Below, piece after piece: positions 1 to 11,222 of a stretch of DNA of 64,000 nt. The stretch lies in assembly GCF_045679555.1 (NCBI RefSeq), contig NC_092091.1, positions 18,660,072-18,724,071 on the forward strand, given 5' to 3'. The notes under the pieces were generated by a model, which had not been told where the DNA came from, made no database searches, and saw nothing but the letters and a program-made list of their open reading frames with translations. A program made the translations under genes and the position numbers. Positions within the stretch are counted from its first letter, which is position 1; each line of letters opens with the position of its first letter. The stretch is from Salvelinus alpinus (taxonomy: Eukaryota; Chordata; Actinopteri; Salmoniformes; Salmonidae).

Positions 1-858
1 TGACATAACCTGAAAACCTGCTCAGCAAGGAAGAAGCCACTGCTCCAAAACCGCCATAAAAAAGCCAGACTACGGTTTGCAACTGCACATGGGGACAAAG
101 ATCATATTATTTTGAGAAATGTCCTCTGATGAATGGTCTGATGAAACAAAAATAGAACTGTTTGGCCATAATGACCATCGTTATGTTTGGAGGAAACAGG
201 GGGAGGCTTGCAAGTCGAAGAACACCATCCCAACCGTGAAGCACGGGGGTGACATCATGTTGTGGGGGTGCTTTGCTGCAGGAGGGACTGGTGCACTTCA
301 CAAAATAGATGGCATCATGAGGAAAGAAAATTATGTGGATAAATTGAAGTAACATCTCAGGACATCAGTCAGGAAGTTAAAGCTTGTTCGCAAATGGGTC
401 TTCCAAATGGACAATGACACCAAGCATACTTCCAAAGTTGTGGCAAAATGGCTTAAGGACAACAAAGTCAAGGTATTGGAGTGGCCATCACAAACCTGAC
501 TCAGTTTCACCAGCTCTGTCAGGAGGAATGGGCCAAAATTCATCCAACTTATTGTGGGAAGCTTGTGGAAGGCTACCCGAAACGTTTGACCCAAGTTAAA
601 CAATTTGTAGGCAATGATAGCAAATACTAATTAAGTGTGTCAACTTCTGACCTACTGGGAATGTGATGAAAGAAATAAAGCTTAAATAAATCATACTCTC
701 TACTATTATTCTGACATTTCACATTCTTAAAATAAAGTGGTGATCCTAACTGACCTATCACAGGGAATTTTTCCTTGGATTAAATGTCAGGAATTGTGGA
801 AAAATTTAGTTTAAATGTATTTGGCTAAGATGTATGTAAATTTCCAACTTCAACTGTA
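1..858 (+). mobile_element. Sleeping Beauty-type Tc1 transposon, 5'-truncated by the window edge
   Basis: The transposase of a Tc1/mariner DNA transposon is still legible on the plus strand between about 60 and 630. It shows [11 protein letters not shown] (first catalytic Asp, near 139-150), a [11 protein letters not shown] block, and QMDNDTKHTSK (second Asp, near 405-430). The element ends at 858 with CAACTTCAACTGTA, the outer end of the Sleeping Beauty-type inverted repeat, followed by TATA. The segment that should carry the third catalytic residue ([11 protein letters not shown] with the Glu) is missing: VLEWPSQ at about 474-495 jumps straight to the LTQLHQLCQEEWAK region. A stop at 349-351 and further frame breaks also interrupt the reading. 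The copy is therefore dead. The left inverted repeat lies outside the window or has been lost. Confidence 0.93.
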
Positions 859-3411
859 TATATATTTTCATTGTTGGACATAATGACTGTAAAAACACCA
901 GTAAATCCACTCCAAGTGATTTAAATGTTTCAATTCTGTAGGCTCCTCAGAGGAAGAAGGGGAGGACCATCCTCCTCAGTGAATTTCATACAAATTATAA
1001 ATGTTATCCTTTTTAGATAAAACCATACTAAATATATTCAAGTCACTAAATATTTGATTAAAACACACTGTTATGCAATGAAGGTCTACAGTAGCCTCAA
1101 CAGCACTCTGTAGGGTTGCACCATGGTGTAGCCGGAGGACAGCTAGCTTCCGTCCTCCTCTTGGTACATTGACTTCAATACAAAACCTATGAGGCTTTTG
1201 GTTCTCATCCCCATCCTGAGACTTACACAGTAACTATGACAACTTCTGGTGGACATCCTCCAACCTATCAGAGCTCTTGCACCCAATCAAAGGATCAGAG
1301 AATGCTAGCACTGCAGTGCATAACACGTGGTGAGTAGTTGACTCAAAAGAGAGAGAAAGACAATAGTTGAAGAATTTTCACAAATTAATTTCTTAAAAAA
1401 TGAAGGAGAAGCAAGAGAGAGATTGCCAAAAACAAATCACTTTCAGTTTCACTTACTTAGCTACCAAATGCAGCTGGCTAGTTTAGTTACTCAAACACCC
1501 AGCTCAAACAGAGGGATGCTATGTTAGCTAGCTGGCTATGACTATCCGACACAACACTGTAACTCTTCCAAGTCAAGGTAGGCTTTTGGTTTTATTAATT
1601 TATTGCCACTGGGGCCCGCTGGTGTAACTGCTTACTAACTATTAACTGTAATCTTACTGCATGATTGTAGCGGGTTTACTAACACATTAGTTCTATTATC
1701 TATGTTGACTAGGATGTTACTTTAGCTAATATGGGGACAACAATGTAGGCTGTGTGTAGCGATTATGACATTTATTTTACATTTTATTTCACCTTTATCT
1801 AACCTGGTTTGGCTTAGAAAGTTTTTTTCGCCTGGTCACAGACAGCTGATGTGTTGTTCATTGAAGTCCACAAACGAAGGGAAAAGCTGAGAAGAGGAGA
1901 GTGCATAGCGGTGAGATGGAATACAACATGGCTGCTATGAAAGTGTACTGTGTTTATGAGTGATCAGGGGTATATTCATTCCACCAATTCTGCCGAAAAA
2001 TGTTTCTTACACGGAAGCAAACAAAACAGTGATAAAAATACCCAAATTTGTCCAATAGAAACTCTCTTGAAACTGTGGACTAATGTTCACACCCTATATA
2101 AGCTAGATGCAGGCAAGAGCGTGCAAGGCGGTATTGAATGGGTCACTGTCTGTCCATGTGTTACTGTCTATCATCTCAATTCTTCTCTCAACCTGTGTGC
2201 ACCTACATTGTAAACTTTCATTTATAGGCTAGGTTGTAGCAACCTCATGATGGGTATAGGGAAAATTTGAGTTTCATGTAGTAGTCTAAACCTATTGACG
2301 TTACATTGAACTGGGTGAATGGAAAATGAATGACAGTCATCCAACATGCTGTAATAAAAATAAGGCCATGGTCATGAAGAAAAACTAAATCGCCCTCCCT
2401 CATCATAAGCGACTGACTCCCACGCATAATAGAGAGACATGTGCTTGTATACAAATGTAAGCAAGGTTTAAATTATGTTTTAGTCAAATATTATATCTGT
2501 TTGGGCTCCTTGCGGTCAATTTGCAGTCTACAAATTATTTGTAATTATGTTCCATCCCCCCCGACCATCCGTGGCTGAATCTAGTTGATGATCCCTGCCA
2601 TTGACTGCTGGTTATGTATCTGTATATGTAGCTATATTTTGATAATTATTATCACTATCATCGGTAGCATAGCTGTTGTTAGCTAGCTAGCTACATACCT
2701 ACCTCGCTACCTACTTACCTAGCAATACAACTCGGATTTGACTTGGAAACACGATAACATTTCAAAAGATGGCAAATTATACGTAGGAAAACTTTTGGCA
2801 TGATTGTGATGTAGCCAGATTGACTTTAGATGCAGTATAATTTTATCCAGCTAACTAAGATTGAGGGGACCACCGTATTTTAGCTCGCTAATATTAACAT
2901 TGCTAGCTATTTTTGACCAACTTTGCTAGCTTGCAACAGTAATGGCAACCTTGCCATCTCTCTAAAGTAAACTGGACAATATCATAATGGCCAAGTTTTT
3001 CCTACTAATTATTTGCCTACTTTAGCAACGTCATCGTATTTCCCCTCTAAATTAGGGGAATTTACATGAAACAGTCACATTAGCCTCCGAGGTGCAACCC
3101 ATGTCTAGGGCGCAAATAAATATTGGATGCAGCTATGGTGGTACTAGCTAACTCATGTCTGACTACAACAGTGTACTAACTAGCAGAAACAACCTAAAAA
3201 AAAAACATGGCCATAGCAAAACATGTCACAGTTAGTTGCATAGTGTAACGGCGTCACCGGCCGGAATCTAATCTAATCTGGAGCCAGTCAGTCTACATCT
3301 GTAAAGCATATAATTTGCTTCCATACAAGATTACGTTATTTCTCAAGCTGTTTATAATTGAGGGATGATGACACTCATTGACCCTGTTTTTCTGTTAAAC
3401 AAAGTGCACAG
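859..3411. other. Non-coding stretch with a small LINE/SINE tail remnant
   Basis: I see no coding region. At about 1785-1812 a short piece (TTTCACCTTTATCTAACC) matches, in reverse, the 3' tail shared by the LINE at 25167-27201 and HpaI-type SINEs. Around 2680-2710 there is a short AGCTAGCTAGCT/ACCTACCT simple stretch. The rest is unremarkable AT-rich sequence. Confidence 0.5.
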
Positions 3412-4131
3412 TTGGGTACCAGACTGATCCCTTGGTCATGAAGGGATGCTGGGACCTACCAGAAGGAGCAAAGGTGGGTATCATAACATGTCCAGCAATG
3501 TGATTGCAATGGTTTAGCGACCTCCAAAAATAATTTAATTCACTTGCTATTTTCACAGCTTGTCAGGCAATACCTCAGAATAAAAGTGTACCCTTGTGAC
3601 AGGTCCTCCATTGTTGGCCGAGTCTTCCTTACTGCACTGATGACACAGACAGCTTCATCAACAACTACAGGTAATGTGTGTAATGTGAAGAGTGAAAAGT
3701 TGTATTAAAAAAATACCCAGCTTGATAAAATAGTGGACTAATTCCCCAGCCAAGCAGATACAGCTAGTAGTAATTTTGATTGGGTAGTGTATTAGCGAAA
3801 AGCGTTTATATGCAAATGCAATTATATCACCGTCACAGCCCCTCCCAACATCACCTCATAAGATTGCCTGCTGCAGTTGTTTGAGAGATGTCCAGTTTGC
3901 AGCTGAACATGCAGAATAGAGAAGACCAGCAAGGGGGCCCTCATCATTATCATGCAGACATGCCCTCGCTGTGAGCATTCCTATGAATAGAACAGTCAGT
4001 CACACGTTGGCAAGTATCCGGCCAGCAACATTCACCTGTCAGCGACAACAGCTTTCACAGGCTCATCATTTGTACAAATACAGAAGATAACCCACTTCAT
4101 TACTTTGATACATTTGATAACCCAATTGTGA
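3412..4131 (+). pseudogene. Three-exon relic of a multicopy cysteine-rich protein family
   Basis: Three blocks have good splice signals and compatible phases: 3412-3473 (acceptor GCACAG, donor GTGGGT), 3559-3670 (acceptor TTTCACAG, donor GTAATG) and 3839-4131 (acceptor CGTCACAG). They read GYQTDPLVMKGCWDLPEGAK, then LVRQYLRIKVYP and onward, then a Cys-rich block with LFERCPVCS, a TCPRC knuckle, an NSQ motif and TAFTGSSFVQIQK. From memory, paired CxxC knuckles, W-x-SQP and FTGS(S)F are the signature of a large, poorly characterised teleost family with many transposon-associated copies. The third block has in-frame stops at 3859-3861 (TAA), in CS*TC (TGA) and in YE*NSQ (TAG where the family has Trp), so this copy is dead. 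The first exons of the family are not visible. The family name is inference; the exon phases and cysteines are seen directly. Confidence 0.55.
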
Positions 4132-4344
4132 AAAATAATTTATGTAAACTGACATTATTTGTTGCTTATTTAGATATAATGTCTAGGGCATAACCTAGCC
4201 TTGTGGGACCAGCCTGATCGCTGTGTTCACCATTGTATGTCACTTCACATTTGATGATATCTGAAGTGAAATAGAAAGGTGAAAGCAGTGATCAGGTTGG
4301 TTCCACCAGGCTAATCATAACCACCATTTATAATGTAATCAGTG

Positions 4345-4353
4345 CTTTGTGTC

Positions 4354-4411
<58 letters not shown>

Positions 4412-4482
4412 GGTCGGTCTGTCTGTCTGTCTGTCTGTCTGTCTGTGTGTCTGTGTGTCTGTGTGTCTGTGTGTCTGTGTCT
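4345..4482. repeat. (CTGT)n microsatellite
   Basis: An uninterrupted-to-lightly-interrupted CTGT tetranucleotide array grades at its 3' end into GTGTCTGT units. The Cys/Leu/Val-rich open frames across it are translations of the repeat, not genes. Confidence 0.97.
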
Positions 4483-4652
4483 GTATCTTTGATGAGGGGC
4501 CAGGAGCTGATCTATGCTGCTATACTTGATGGGGTCTTGGCATAGGCCTCACCACCAGTCTCACCTCTTGCCTGCTCACCAACGGTTGTGTAGAGGTGGA
4601 GAACACAATTAGATACATTTAGTCTGACTTATTCAAACTTCAGCATAGTATA

Positions 4653-6136
4653 CAGTGGGGCAAAAAAGTATTTAGTCAGCCACCAATTGTGCAAGTTCTC
4701 CCACTTAAAAAGATGAGAGAGGCCTGTAATTTTCATCATAGGTACACCTCAACTATGACAGACAAAATGAGAGAAAAAAATCCAGAAAATCACATTGTAG
4801 GATTTTTTATGAATTTATTTGCAAATTATGGTGGAAAATAAGTATTTGGTCACCTACAAACAAGCAAGATTTCTGGCTCTCACAGACCTGTAACTTCTTC
4901 TTTAAGAGGCTCCTCTGTCCTCTACTCGTTACCTGTATTAATGGCACCTGTTTGAACTTGTTATCAGTATAAAAGACACCTGTCCACAACCTCAAACAGT
5001 CACACTCCAAACTCCACTATGGCCAAGACCAAAGAGCTGTCAAAGGACACCAGAAACAAAATTGTAGACCTGCACCAGGCTGGGAAGACTGAATCTGCAA
5101 TAGGTAAGCAGCTTGGTTTGAAGAAATCAACTGTGGGAGCAATTATTAGGAAATGGAAGACATACAAGACCACTGATAATCTCCCACGATCTGGGGCTCC
5201 ACGCAAGATCTCACCCCGTGGGGTCAAAATGATCACAAGAACGGTGAGCAAAAATCCCAGAACCACACGGGGGGACCTAGTGAATGACCTGCAGAGAGCT
5301 GGGACCAAAGTAACAAAGCCTACCATCAGTAACACACTACGCCGCCAGGGACTCAAATCCTGCAGTGCCAGACGTGTCCCCCTGCTTAAGCCAGTACATG
5401 TCCAGGCCCGTCTGAAGTTTGCTAGAGAGCATTTGGATGATCCAGAAGAAGATTGGGAGAATGTCATATGGTCAGATGAAACCAAAATATAACTTTTTGG
5501 TAAAAACTCAACTCGTCGTGTTTGGAGGACAAAGAATGCTGAGTTGCATCCAAAGAACACCATACCTACTGTGAAGCATGGGGGTGGAAACATCATGCTT
5601 TGGGGCTGTTTTTCTGCAAAGGGACCAGGACAACTGATCCGTGTAAAGGACAGAATGAATGGGGCCATGTATCGTGAGATTTTGAGTGAAAACCTCCTTC
5701 CATCAGCAAGGGCATTGAAGATGAAACGTGGCTGGGTGTTTCAGCATGACAATGATCCCAAACACACCGCCCGGGCAACGACGGAGTGGCTTCGTAAGAA
5801 GCATTTCAAGGTCCTGGAGTGGCCTAGCCAGTCTCCAGATCTCAACCCCATAGAAAATCTTTGGAGGGAGTTGAAAGTCCGTGTTGCCCAGCAACAGCCC
5901 CAAAACATCACTACTCTAGAGGAGATCTGCATGGAGGAATGGGCCAAAATACCAGCAACAGTGTGTGAAAACCTTGTGAAGACTTACAGAAAACGTTTGA
6001 CCTCTGTCATTGCCAACAAAGGGTATATAACAAAGTATTGAGATAAACTTTTGTTATTGACCAAATACTTATTTTCCACCATAATTTGCAAATAAATTCA
6101 TTACAAATCCTACAATGTGACTTTTTTGCCCCACTG
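4653..6136 (+). mobile_element. Nearly intact Tc1-like DNA transposon with both inverted repeats and TA target sites
   Basis: The element begins CAGTGGGGCAAAAAAGTATT and ends with the inverse CTTTTTTGCCCCACTG. A TA dinucleotide flanks each side (4651-4652 and 6137-6138), the expected Tc1/mariner target duplication. A second copy of the repeat sequence (ATTTGCAAATTATGGTGGAA, about 4814-4833, and its inverse near 6074-6093) lies inside each end. The left end carries roughly 100 extra bases between the outer tip and this block, as in elements with long, bipartite inverted repeats. A single transposase gene fills the interior. Its length (1484 bp) is close to that of full-size fish Tc1 elements. 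The near-complete frame suggests a fairly recent copy compared with the other Tc1 remnants here. Confidence 0.96.
5019..6041 (+). pseudogene. Tc1-like transposase, one nonsense codon
   Basis: This is the transposase of the surrounding element. It would cut and paste the element by binding the inverted repeats with N-terminal helix-turn-helix domains and cutting with a DDE catalytic core. From ATG 5019 to TGA 6041 the frame is 340 codons, the usual length for this family. The N-terminus ([20 protein letters not shown]) starts the paired-like DNA-binding region. Catalytic residues fall at D153 (WSDET), D244 (QHDNDPKHT) and E279 (NPIENLW), with 34 residues between the last two (DD34E). [10 protein letters not shown] glycine box and a KGYITKY C-terminus are present. 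The only break I see is TAA at 5490-5492, codon 158, directly after DETKI, where relatives have Glu in KIELFG. No frameshift is evident. Confidence 0.95.
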
Positions 6137-6145
6137 TATGTGTGT

Positions 6146-6318
6146 GTGTCAGATATCACCTATCCCTAACTGCCATTGGTAATAGAACAGTGACTGTGTG
6201 TGTACAGTATGTGTTCACAGAAACATTGAGGCAGCACATGGAGACACACAAGCATTTCGCTACACCCGCAATAACATCTGCTAAACATGTGTATGTGACA
6301 AATAAAATTTGATGATGT
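6146..6318 (+). mobile_element. LINE 3' tail fragment
   Basis: ACACAAGCATTTCGCTACAC, an AACATCTGCTAAA block and a terminal AATAAAATTTGATGA are the 3' end shared with the LINE pieces ending at about 10616 and 12275. It abuts the right end of the Tc1 element. No coding part remains. Confidence 0.75.
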
Positions 6319-6534
6319 GTTGAAGTCCAGACTGACACACAGGCTTGATACTGATGTCTCTGAATGGAGAGAGAACTGGCACTCGGAATAACATTTTTAA
6401 TACGCAACTTTTACTTGTATTGTCTTTTTTAATGATTGAATTAAACGGTATCAGTCGATATGGAGGAAGAAACCCTGTATATTCTGTACCAGGATCAGGG
6501 AACTACTGTTGTATTCAGGACACTACACAGGAAG

Positions 6535-7690
6535 GTATGGTGTGTGGTCAAGCTCATCACTAAGCTCAGTGACGGGCCTACCCCAAGTGATGAAGGTAGG
6601 CAACAACATTTGCGCCACACTGATCCTCAACACGTGGGCCCCACAGGGGTGCGTGCTCAGCCCCCTCCTGTACTCCCTATTCACCCATGACTGCATGGCC
6701 ATGCACGTCTCCAACTCAATCATCAAGTTTGCTGACGACACAACAGTGGTAGGCCTGATTATCAACAACGACGAGACAGCCTACAGGGAGGAGGTGGGCA
6801 CACTGGCGGAGTGGTGCCAGGAAAATAACCTCTCTCTCTCAATGTCAACAAAATGAAGGAGCTGATCGTGGACTACAGGAGACAGCACACCCCCATCCAC
6901 ATCGAGCTTCAATTTCCTGCAGCGCCTCAGGAGGCTGAAGAAATCCAGCTTGGCCCCTAGGACCCTAACAAATGTCTACAGATGCACCCTTGAGAGCATC
7001 CTGTCAGGTTGTATCACCGCCTGGTACGGCAATTGCAGGTCGCAACCGCAGGGTTCTCCAGAGTGTGGTGCGTTCAGCCCAATGCATCACCGGAGGCACA
7101 CTGCCTGCCCTCCAGGACATCTACAGCACCCGATTTCACAGGAAGGCCAAAAAGATCATCAAGGACATCATCCACCCGAGCTACTGCCGGTTCACCCTGC
7201 TACCATCCAGAAGGCGGAGACAGTACAGGTGCATCAAAGCTGGAACCAAGAGACTGAGAAACAGCTTCTATCTTCAGGTCATCAGACTGTTAAACAGTCA
7301 CCACTACGGTTTCACCCACTTGATATGTATATACTGTATTCTAGTCATGGCTCATCCTATATAACTTTTTAATGATTTTTATGGATTTTCACAGGACCAA
7401 TAAACTTTTGTTTGATTTTATGACCACTCTGACATGTTTGCCAAGGTATCCCCATTACCATCAGAACACTGCTTCTATGGTATCATGTAAAGGGTAATTT
7501 ATTCTACATTGACATGTTACTACATTTGAAAATGATCAAAACACTTAGTTTAGAATATCTTGTTACTGTTACTCATTGTGTATTTAATTCTCCTGTTATT
7601 ATTTTTCTATTATTTCTTTCTCTCTGTATTGTTGGGAAGGGTCCATAAGTAAGAATTTCACTGTTAGTCTACACCTGTTGCAAGCTCATA
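6535..7690 (+). mobile_element. Decayed LINE: reverse transcriptase C-terminal part and 3' UTR
   Basis: This is a non-LTR retrotransposon copy truncated at its 5' end. Around 6640-6850 it reads PQGCVLSPLLYSLFTHDC, then FADDTTVVG (the reverse transcriptase active site) and EVGTLAEWCQENNLSLS. After a gap, 6970-7310 reads SVVRSAQCITGGTLPALQ, KAKKIIKDI and KRLRNSFY, the C-terminal region of this LINE class. The frame shifts at least twice, and the FKFLGV-type segment is largely deleted between about 6905 and 6910. The 3' UTR runs to about 7690 and ends near TTTCACTGTTAGTCTACACC, without a clear poly-A tail. The same family occurs at 9966-10616 and, with more of the 5' part, at 13929-17478. The clade (L2/CR1-like or relatives) cannot be settled by eye. 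Confidence 0.88.
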
Positions 7691-7944
7691 CACTCGCTCG
7701 CTCTCACACTCGCTCTCACACTCGCTCTCACAGGTCTAGGATGTCCTTTCTGCATGTTAGCCCATGTCTTTCAGAGGGATTGAAGCTCTAGGTGGAGCTG
7801 TGGCGAGAAAAAGGAGGATAGGAAAAAAAGAGGATGAGAGGTCCTGTCTCCTGGCTGTAAGAGAGAGAGAGTAGAGGGTCTCACTAGCAGTGATATTTTG
7901 GGAGCCAGTATTTTAGTGGCCTACTTCTCTCAATGCCTGGTGGT

Positions 7945-8400
7945 ACTGAGGAAAGGAGAGAGAGCGACAGAGACAGAGAGACAGTGAGAGACAGTGTGAG
8001 ACAGAGAGAGAGAAGGCAGATTATGACAGAGAGAGAGAGACAGAGAGAGCGACAGAGAGAGAGAGCGATAGAGAGAGCTAGGTAGAGACAGAGAGAGAGA
8101 AGGCAGATCATGGCAGAGAGAGACACAGAGAGAGACAGAGAGAGCGACAGAGAGAGAGAGCGATAGAGAGAGCTAGGTAGAGACAGAGAAGGCAGATCAT
8201 GGCAGAGAGAGAGAGACACAGAGAGAGACAGAGAGAGCGACAGAGAGAGCTAGGTAGAGACAGAGAAGGCAGATCATGGCAGAGAGAGAGAGACACAGAG
8301 AGAGACAGAGAGAGCGACAGAGAGAGAGCGATAGAGAGAGCTAGGCAGAGACAGAGAAGGCAGATAAGGACACATAGACAGAGAGAGACAGGCGGGGAGA
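7945..8400. repeat. GA-rich minisatellite with 77-95 bp higher-order units
   Basis: The background is (GA)n and CAGAGA. Superimposed on it is a larger unit marked by AGCTAGGTAGAGACAGAGA and AAGGCAGATCATGGCAGAGA. The AGCTAG marker starts at about 8076, 8171, 8248 and 8339, so units are 95, 77 and 91 bp and differ by the number of GA repeats. Long open frames on both strands across it are repeat translations. Confidence 0.9.
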
Positions 8401-8469
8401 AGGAGGGATGGAGAGGAAAAGGGTCCAAATCCCAAGTAGACACACAACCAAAGCCTGCCTGCTTGCAAG

Positions 8470-8560
8470 TACACACGCGCACTACACGCACACTACACGC
8501 ACTACACACACACTACACACACACACATACACCTCCAGTGTGTGTCTTTGTGTGTGTGTC
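8470..8560. repeat. CA/TG-rich microsatellite patch
   Basis: Imperfect ACACTACACGC and (CA)n units are followed by GTGTGTCTTTGTGTGTGTGTCC. Next to it, at about 8560-8600, CCAACAACACACAA occurs twice. Confidence 0.85.
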
Positions 8561-9052
8561 CAACAACACACAAGAGGCTTTGTCCAACAACACACAAACA
8601 ACAACAACTTGTCCTTTTAAAGAGAACTTGAGAAGATCTGGCTCCCTATAATTGACTTAATTCCCTAAGCCCTACAAGCCTATCTGTGATTGACCCTATG
8701 TGCCCTACTACTACCTGACGCCTGGTGTGGGTTAGCAGGAGTAGGCAGATTGATTGATAGACTGATGGCCCCAGGTCTGGCCTAGAGCGGGCCGAGTTCA
8801 GTCATCCTTACAGAACTCCATATAGACGTGCCTCCTTAGGATCCATGTACTTCTAACATACAATATGACATTATACACACAGGTCAAAACATGCCTTTCA
8901 CATTTGCGCGTGCACATGCACACACCCACACACTTCCTGGTTGTTGAACACTGTTGAGTGCACCTTCTTTCCCCAGAGATAGGACAAGTAAGCAGCTGGC
9001 ACTCTATCTGCTTACTGTGACTCATTACACTATAGAACATACTGCGTACGCA

Positions 9053-9092
<40 letters not shown>
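9053..9092. repeat. (CAGC)n microsatellite
   Basis: About ten tandem CAGC units run from CGCACAGCC into CAGCAGGTGG. Confidence 0.97.
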
Positions 9093-9965
9093 AGGTGGTG
9101 GGACGGGGGCAGTATGCAGCTTCATTAGATAATTAAGTGGTATGTGTTTAATTGATGGATGAAGACTGATGACCTTTGCCCTCTCCCACCCTTCACTCTG
9201 ACCTCTTGTCAGGCAGCTGCAGCTTCATTAAACCACAGCCATTATATCTGGCACATTATTAGGGGCTCTGCTCAGGATTGTCTCGAACGGAGGGCTCTGC
9301 TCAGACACAAAATGGCTGAAACGCAATGCCATTAACACATGCACTTTCAGATATCCACTTCACCTTCACAGTTTCACCCATAGATATGTCACATATAATG
9401 GCTTGATATAAGACACAGCAGCTATGACCTACTAAGATTTCACTAGGTATCATGGTTCTCATGCACACTATGCACAACAACAACAACAACAGCAGCAGCA
9501 TTCAATTCATATGTTTGTTTTGGTCTACACAAAGCCTCTATTCACCAACAACAGCAGAACTGGATCAAACTGGATGGTGTCATAGAGCCCTCTGGTGTTC
9601 ACTGAGAGAACTGCACTTTCCCTGCACCTCAAATTGAACACAATATTATTTTGACCAAATATAAACCATTGAAACAGCAAACCAAGGCATTGGGAAGAAA
9701 TAAAACAGTCATGGGGTAGGGAAACAGACTAATTCTGACAAGACTATGTTTAATACTTTCATAATGTATTAGTAAAGCATGATTAAACATCACTGCTAAA
9801 AGCTGCATGGTGCACAGTACACAACAATGAGAGATATGTGTTACAACTAACAGTAATACCTTGAGCTTAAGGAAGAATGCAAGCTTTCCATTTGTCATAT
9901 TCATATAACCAGCTGTGACCAATGTACCTTTATTAAATACTAACACAATGAAATGATGCGAAACT

Positions 9966-10616
9966 GGCTTTCCAGAGGGTGGTGCGGTCAGCCCAACGCA
10001 TCACTGGGGGCCCACTGCCTGCCCTCCACCTACAGCACCCGATGTCACAGGCATGGCAAAAAGATCATTAAGGACATCAACCACCTGAGCCACAGCCTTT
10101 TCACCTCACTATCATTTCAGAAAGTTAGGTCAGTACAGGTGCATCAAAGCTGGGACCGAGAGACTGAAAAACAGCTTCTATCTCAAGGCCATCAGACTGT
10201 TAAACAGCCATCACTAGCCGTCCTCCACCCAGTACCCTGCCCTGAACTTAGTCACTAGCTGGCTACCACAAGGTTACTCAACCATGCACCTTAGAGGCTG
10301 CTGCCCTATGTACATAAACATGGAATCACTGGTCACTTTAATAATGGAACACTGGTCATTTGAATAATGTTTACATACCATTTTACTCATTTCATATGTA
10401 TATACTGAATTCTATTGTGTTCTAGTCAATTCCACTCCGACATTGCTCGTCCTAATACTTATATATTTCTTAATTCCATTATTTTACTTTTAGATTTGTG
10501 TGTATTGTTAGATATTACTGCACTGTTGGAGCTTGGAACACAAGCATTTCGCTACACCCGAAAATAACATCTGCTAAATATGTGTAAGTGACCAATAAAA
10601 AACGTATTTGATTTGA
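9966..10616 (+). mobile_element. LINE 3' fragment (C-terminal coding remnant plus 3' UTR)
   Basis: The 5' part (9966-10215) matches the SVVRSAQCITGG, KKIIKDI and RLLNS region of the LINE at 6535-7690, now with frame breaks and small deletions. The 3' UTR runs to ACCAATAAAAAACGTATTTG, with the ACAAGCATTTCGCTACACCC block at about 10541. It is 5'-truncated, as most LINE copies are. Confidence 0.88.
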
Positions 10617-10785
10617 GGTAAGAAAAGTGTGACAAAGAAATGTTCTGATAATCAATGAAAGCAAATGTATTATTCTTATTTGACTCAGATGTTACACTGG
10701 ATAGCTAGTAACTGCTGTCTACAGTCTTCCCTGTCTCATCCTGGATGGAAGGGTGTTTGGGACAGCTCATCTCACCATGTGAGGG

Positions 10786-10811
10786 GGTGTGTGTGTGTGT
10801 GTGTGTGTGTG
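10786..10811. repeat. (GT)n microsatellite
   Basis: About 13 GT dinucleotides. A complementary (AC)n tract follows at about 10922-10944, directly before the SINE remnant. Confidence 0.95.
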
Positions 10812-10945
10812 TTCATGCTCAGCCAGCACCCCTGATTGGATAGAGATTAGTGTGTTTACAATGGTATCTCAGGTGACAGGATAGAGAAAGTGTTTACAGT
10901 CTGAACTGTCTGTGTGGTTGTACACACACACACACACACACATCC

Positions 10946-11067
10946 AGAGTCCCTTACCGGGGCAATTATGGTTAAGTGCCTTGCTCGAGGGCACACTCAG
11001 GGATTCAAACCAGCAACCTTTTGATTACTGGCCCAACACTCTAACCGCTAGGCTACCTGCCACCCCA
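10946..11067 (-). mobile_element. tRNA-derived SINE, reverse orientation
   Basis: On the minus strand it reads GGGGTGGCAGGTAGCCTAGC, then GGTTAGAGTGTTGGGCC (A-box-like region), and GGTTTGAATCCC (B box), then the CAAGGCACTTAACC body. This is the head and body of a salmonid tRNA-derived SINE, the same type as the interrupted copy at 38265-39195. It has no 3' tail: the sequence stops at the adjacent (AC)n tract. Confidence 0.85.
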
Positions 11068-11222
11068 GGCCACTCACACACCCACACATTTTAGCACATC
11101 GGCTGGGGCAGATAGATAACGAGACAAATAAATCTCCTCCCCCCGCCTGGTGAGGGTCCAATCTCACAGTAACGGTTAGAATTCCTGTCACTACAATTAG
11201 CCTAAGTAATATCAATACTAAC

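Larger units (their letters stand above)
7691..9965. other. Gene-free stretch rich in simple repeats
   Basis: It contains a short CTCGCTCTCACA array (about 7690-7730), the GA-rich tandem array, a CA/TG-rich patch (about 8470-8560), a CAGC array and a CAA/CAGC patch (about 9475-9500). I see no splice-bounded exon or RNA gene. Confidence 0.6.

Noticed and set aside
4342-4545. Cys/Leu/Val/Ser-rich open frames
   Set aside because: They are translations of the (CTGT)n microsatellite.
5000-5668. 222-codon minus-strand open frame
   Set aside because: It is antisense to the Tc1 transposase at 5019-6041 and has no independent motif.
7884-8651. Arg/Glu-rich and Ser/Leu-rich frames on both strands
   Set aside because: They are translations of GA-rich and CA-rich repeats.
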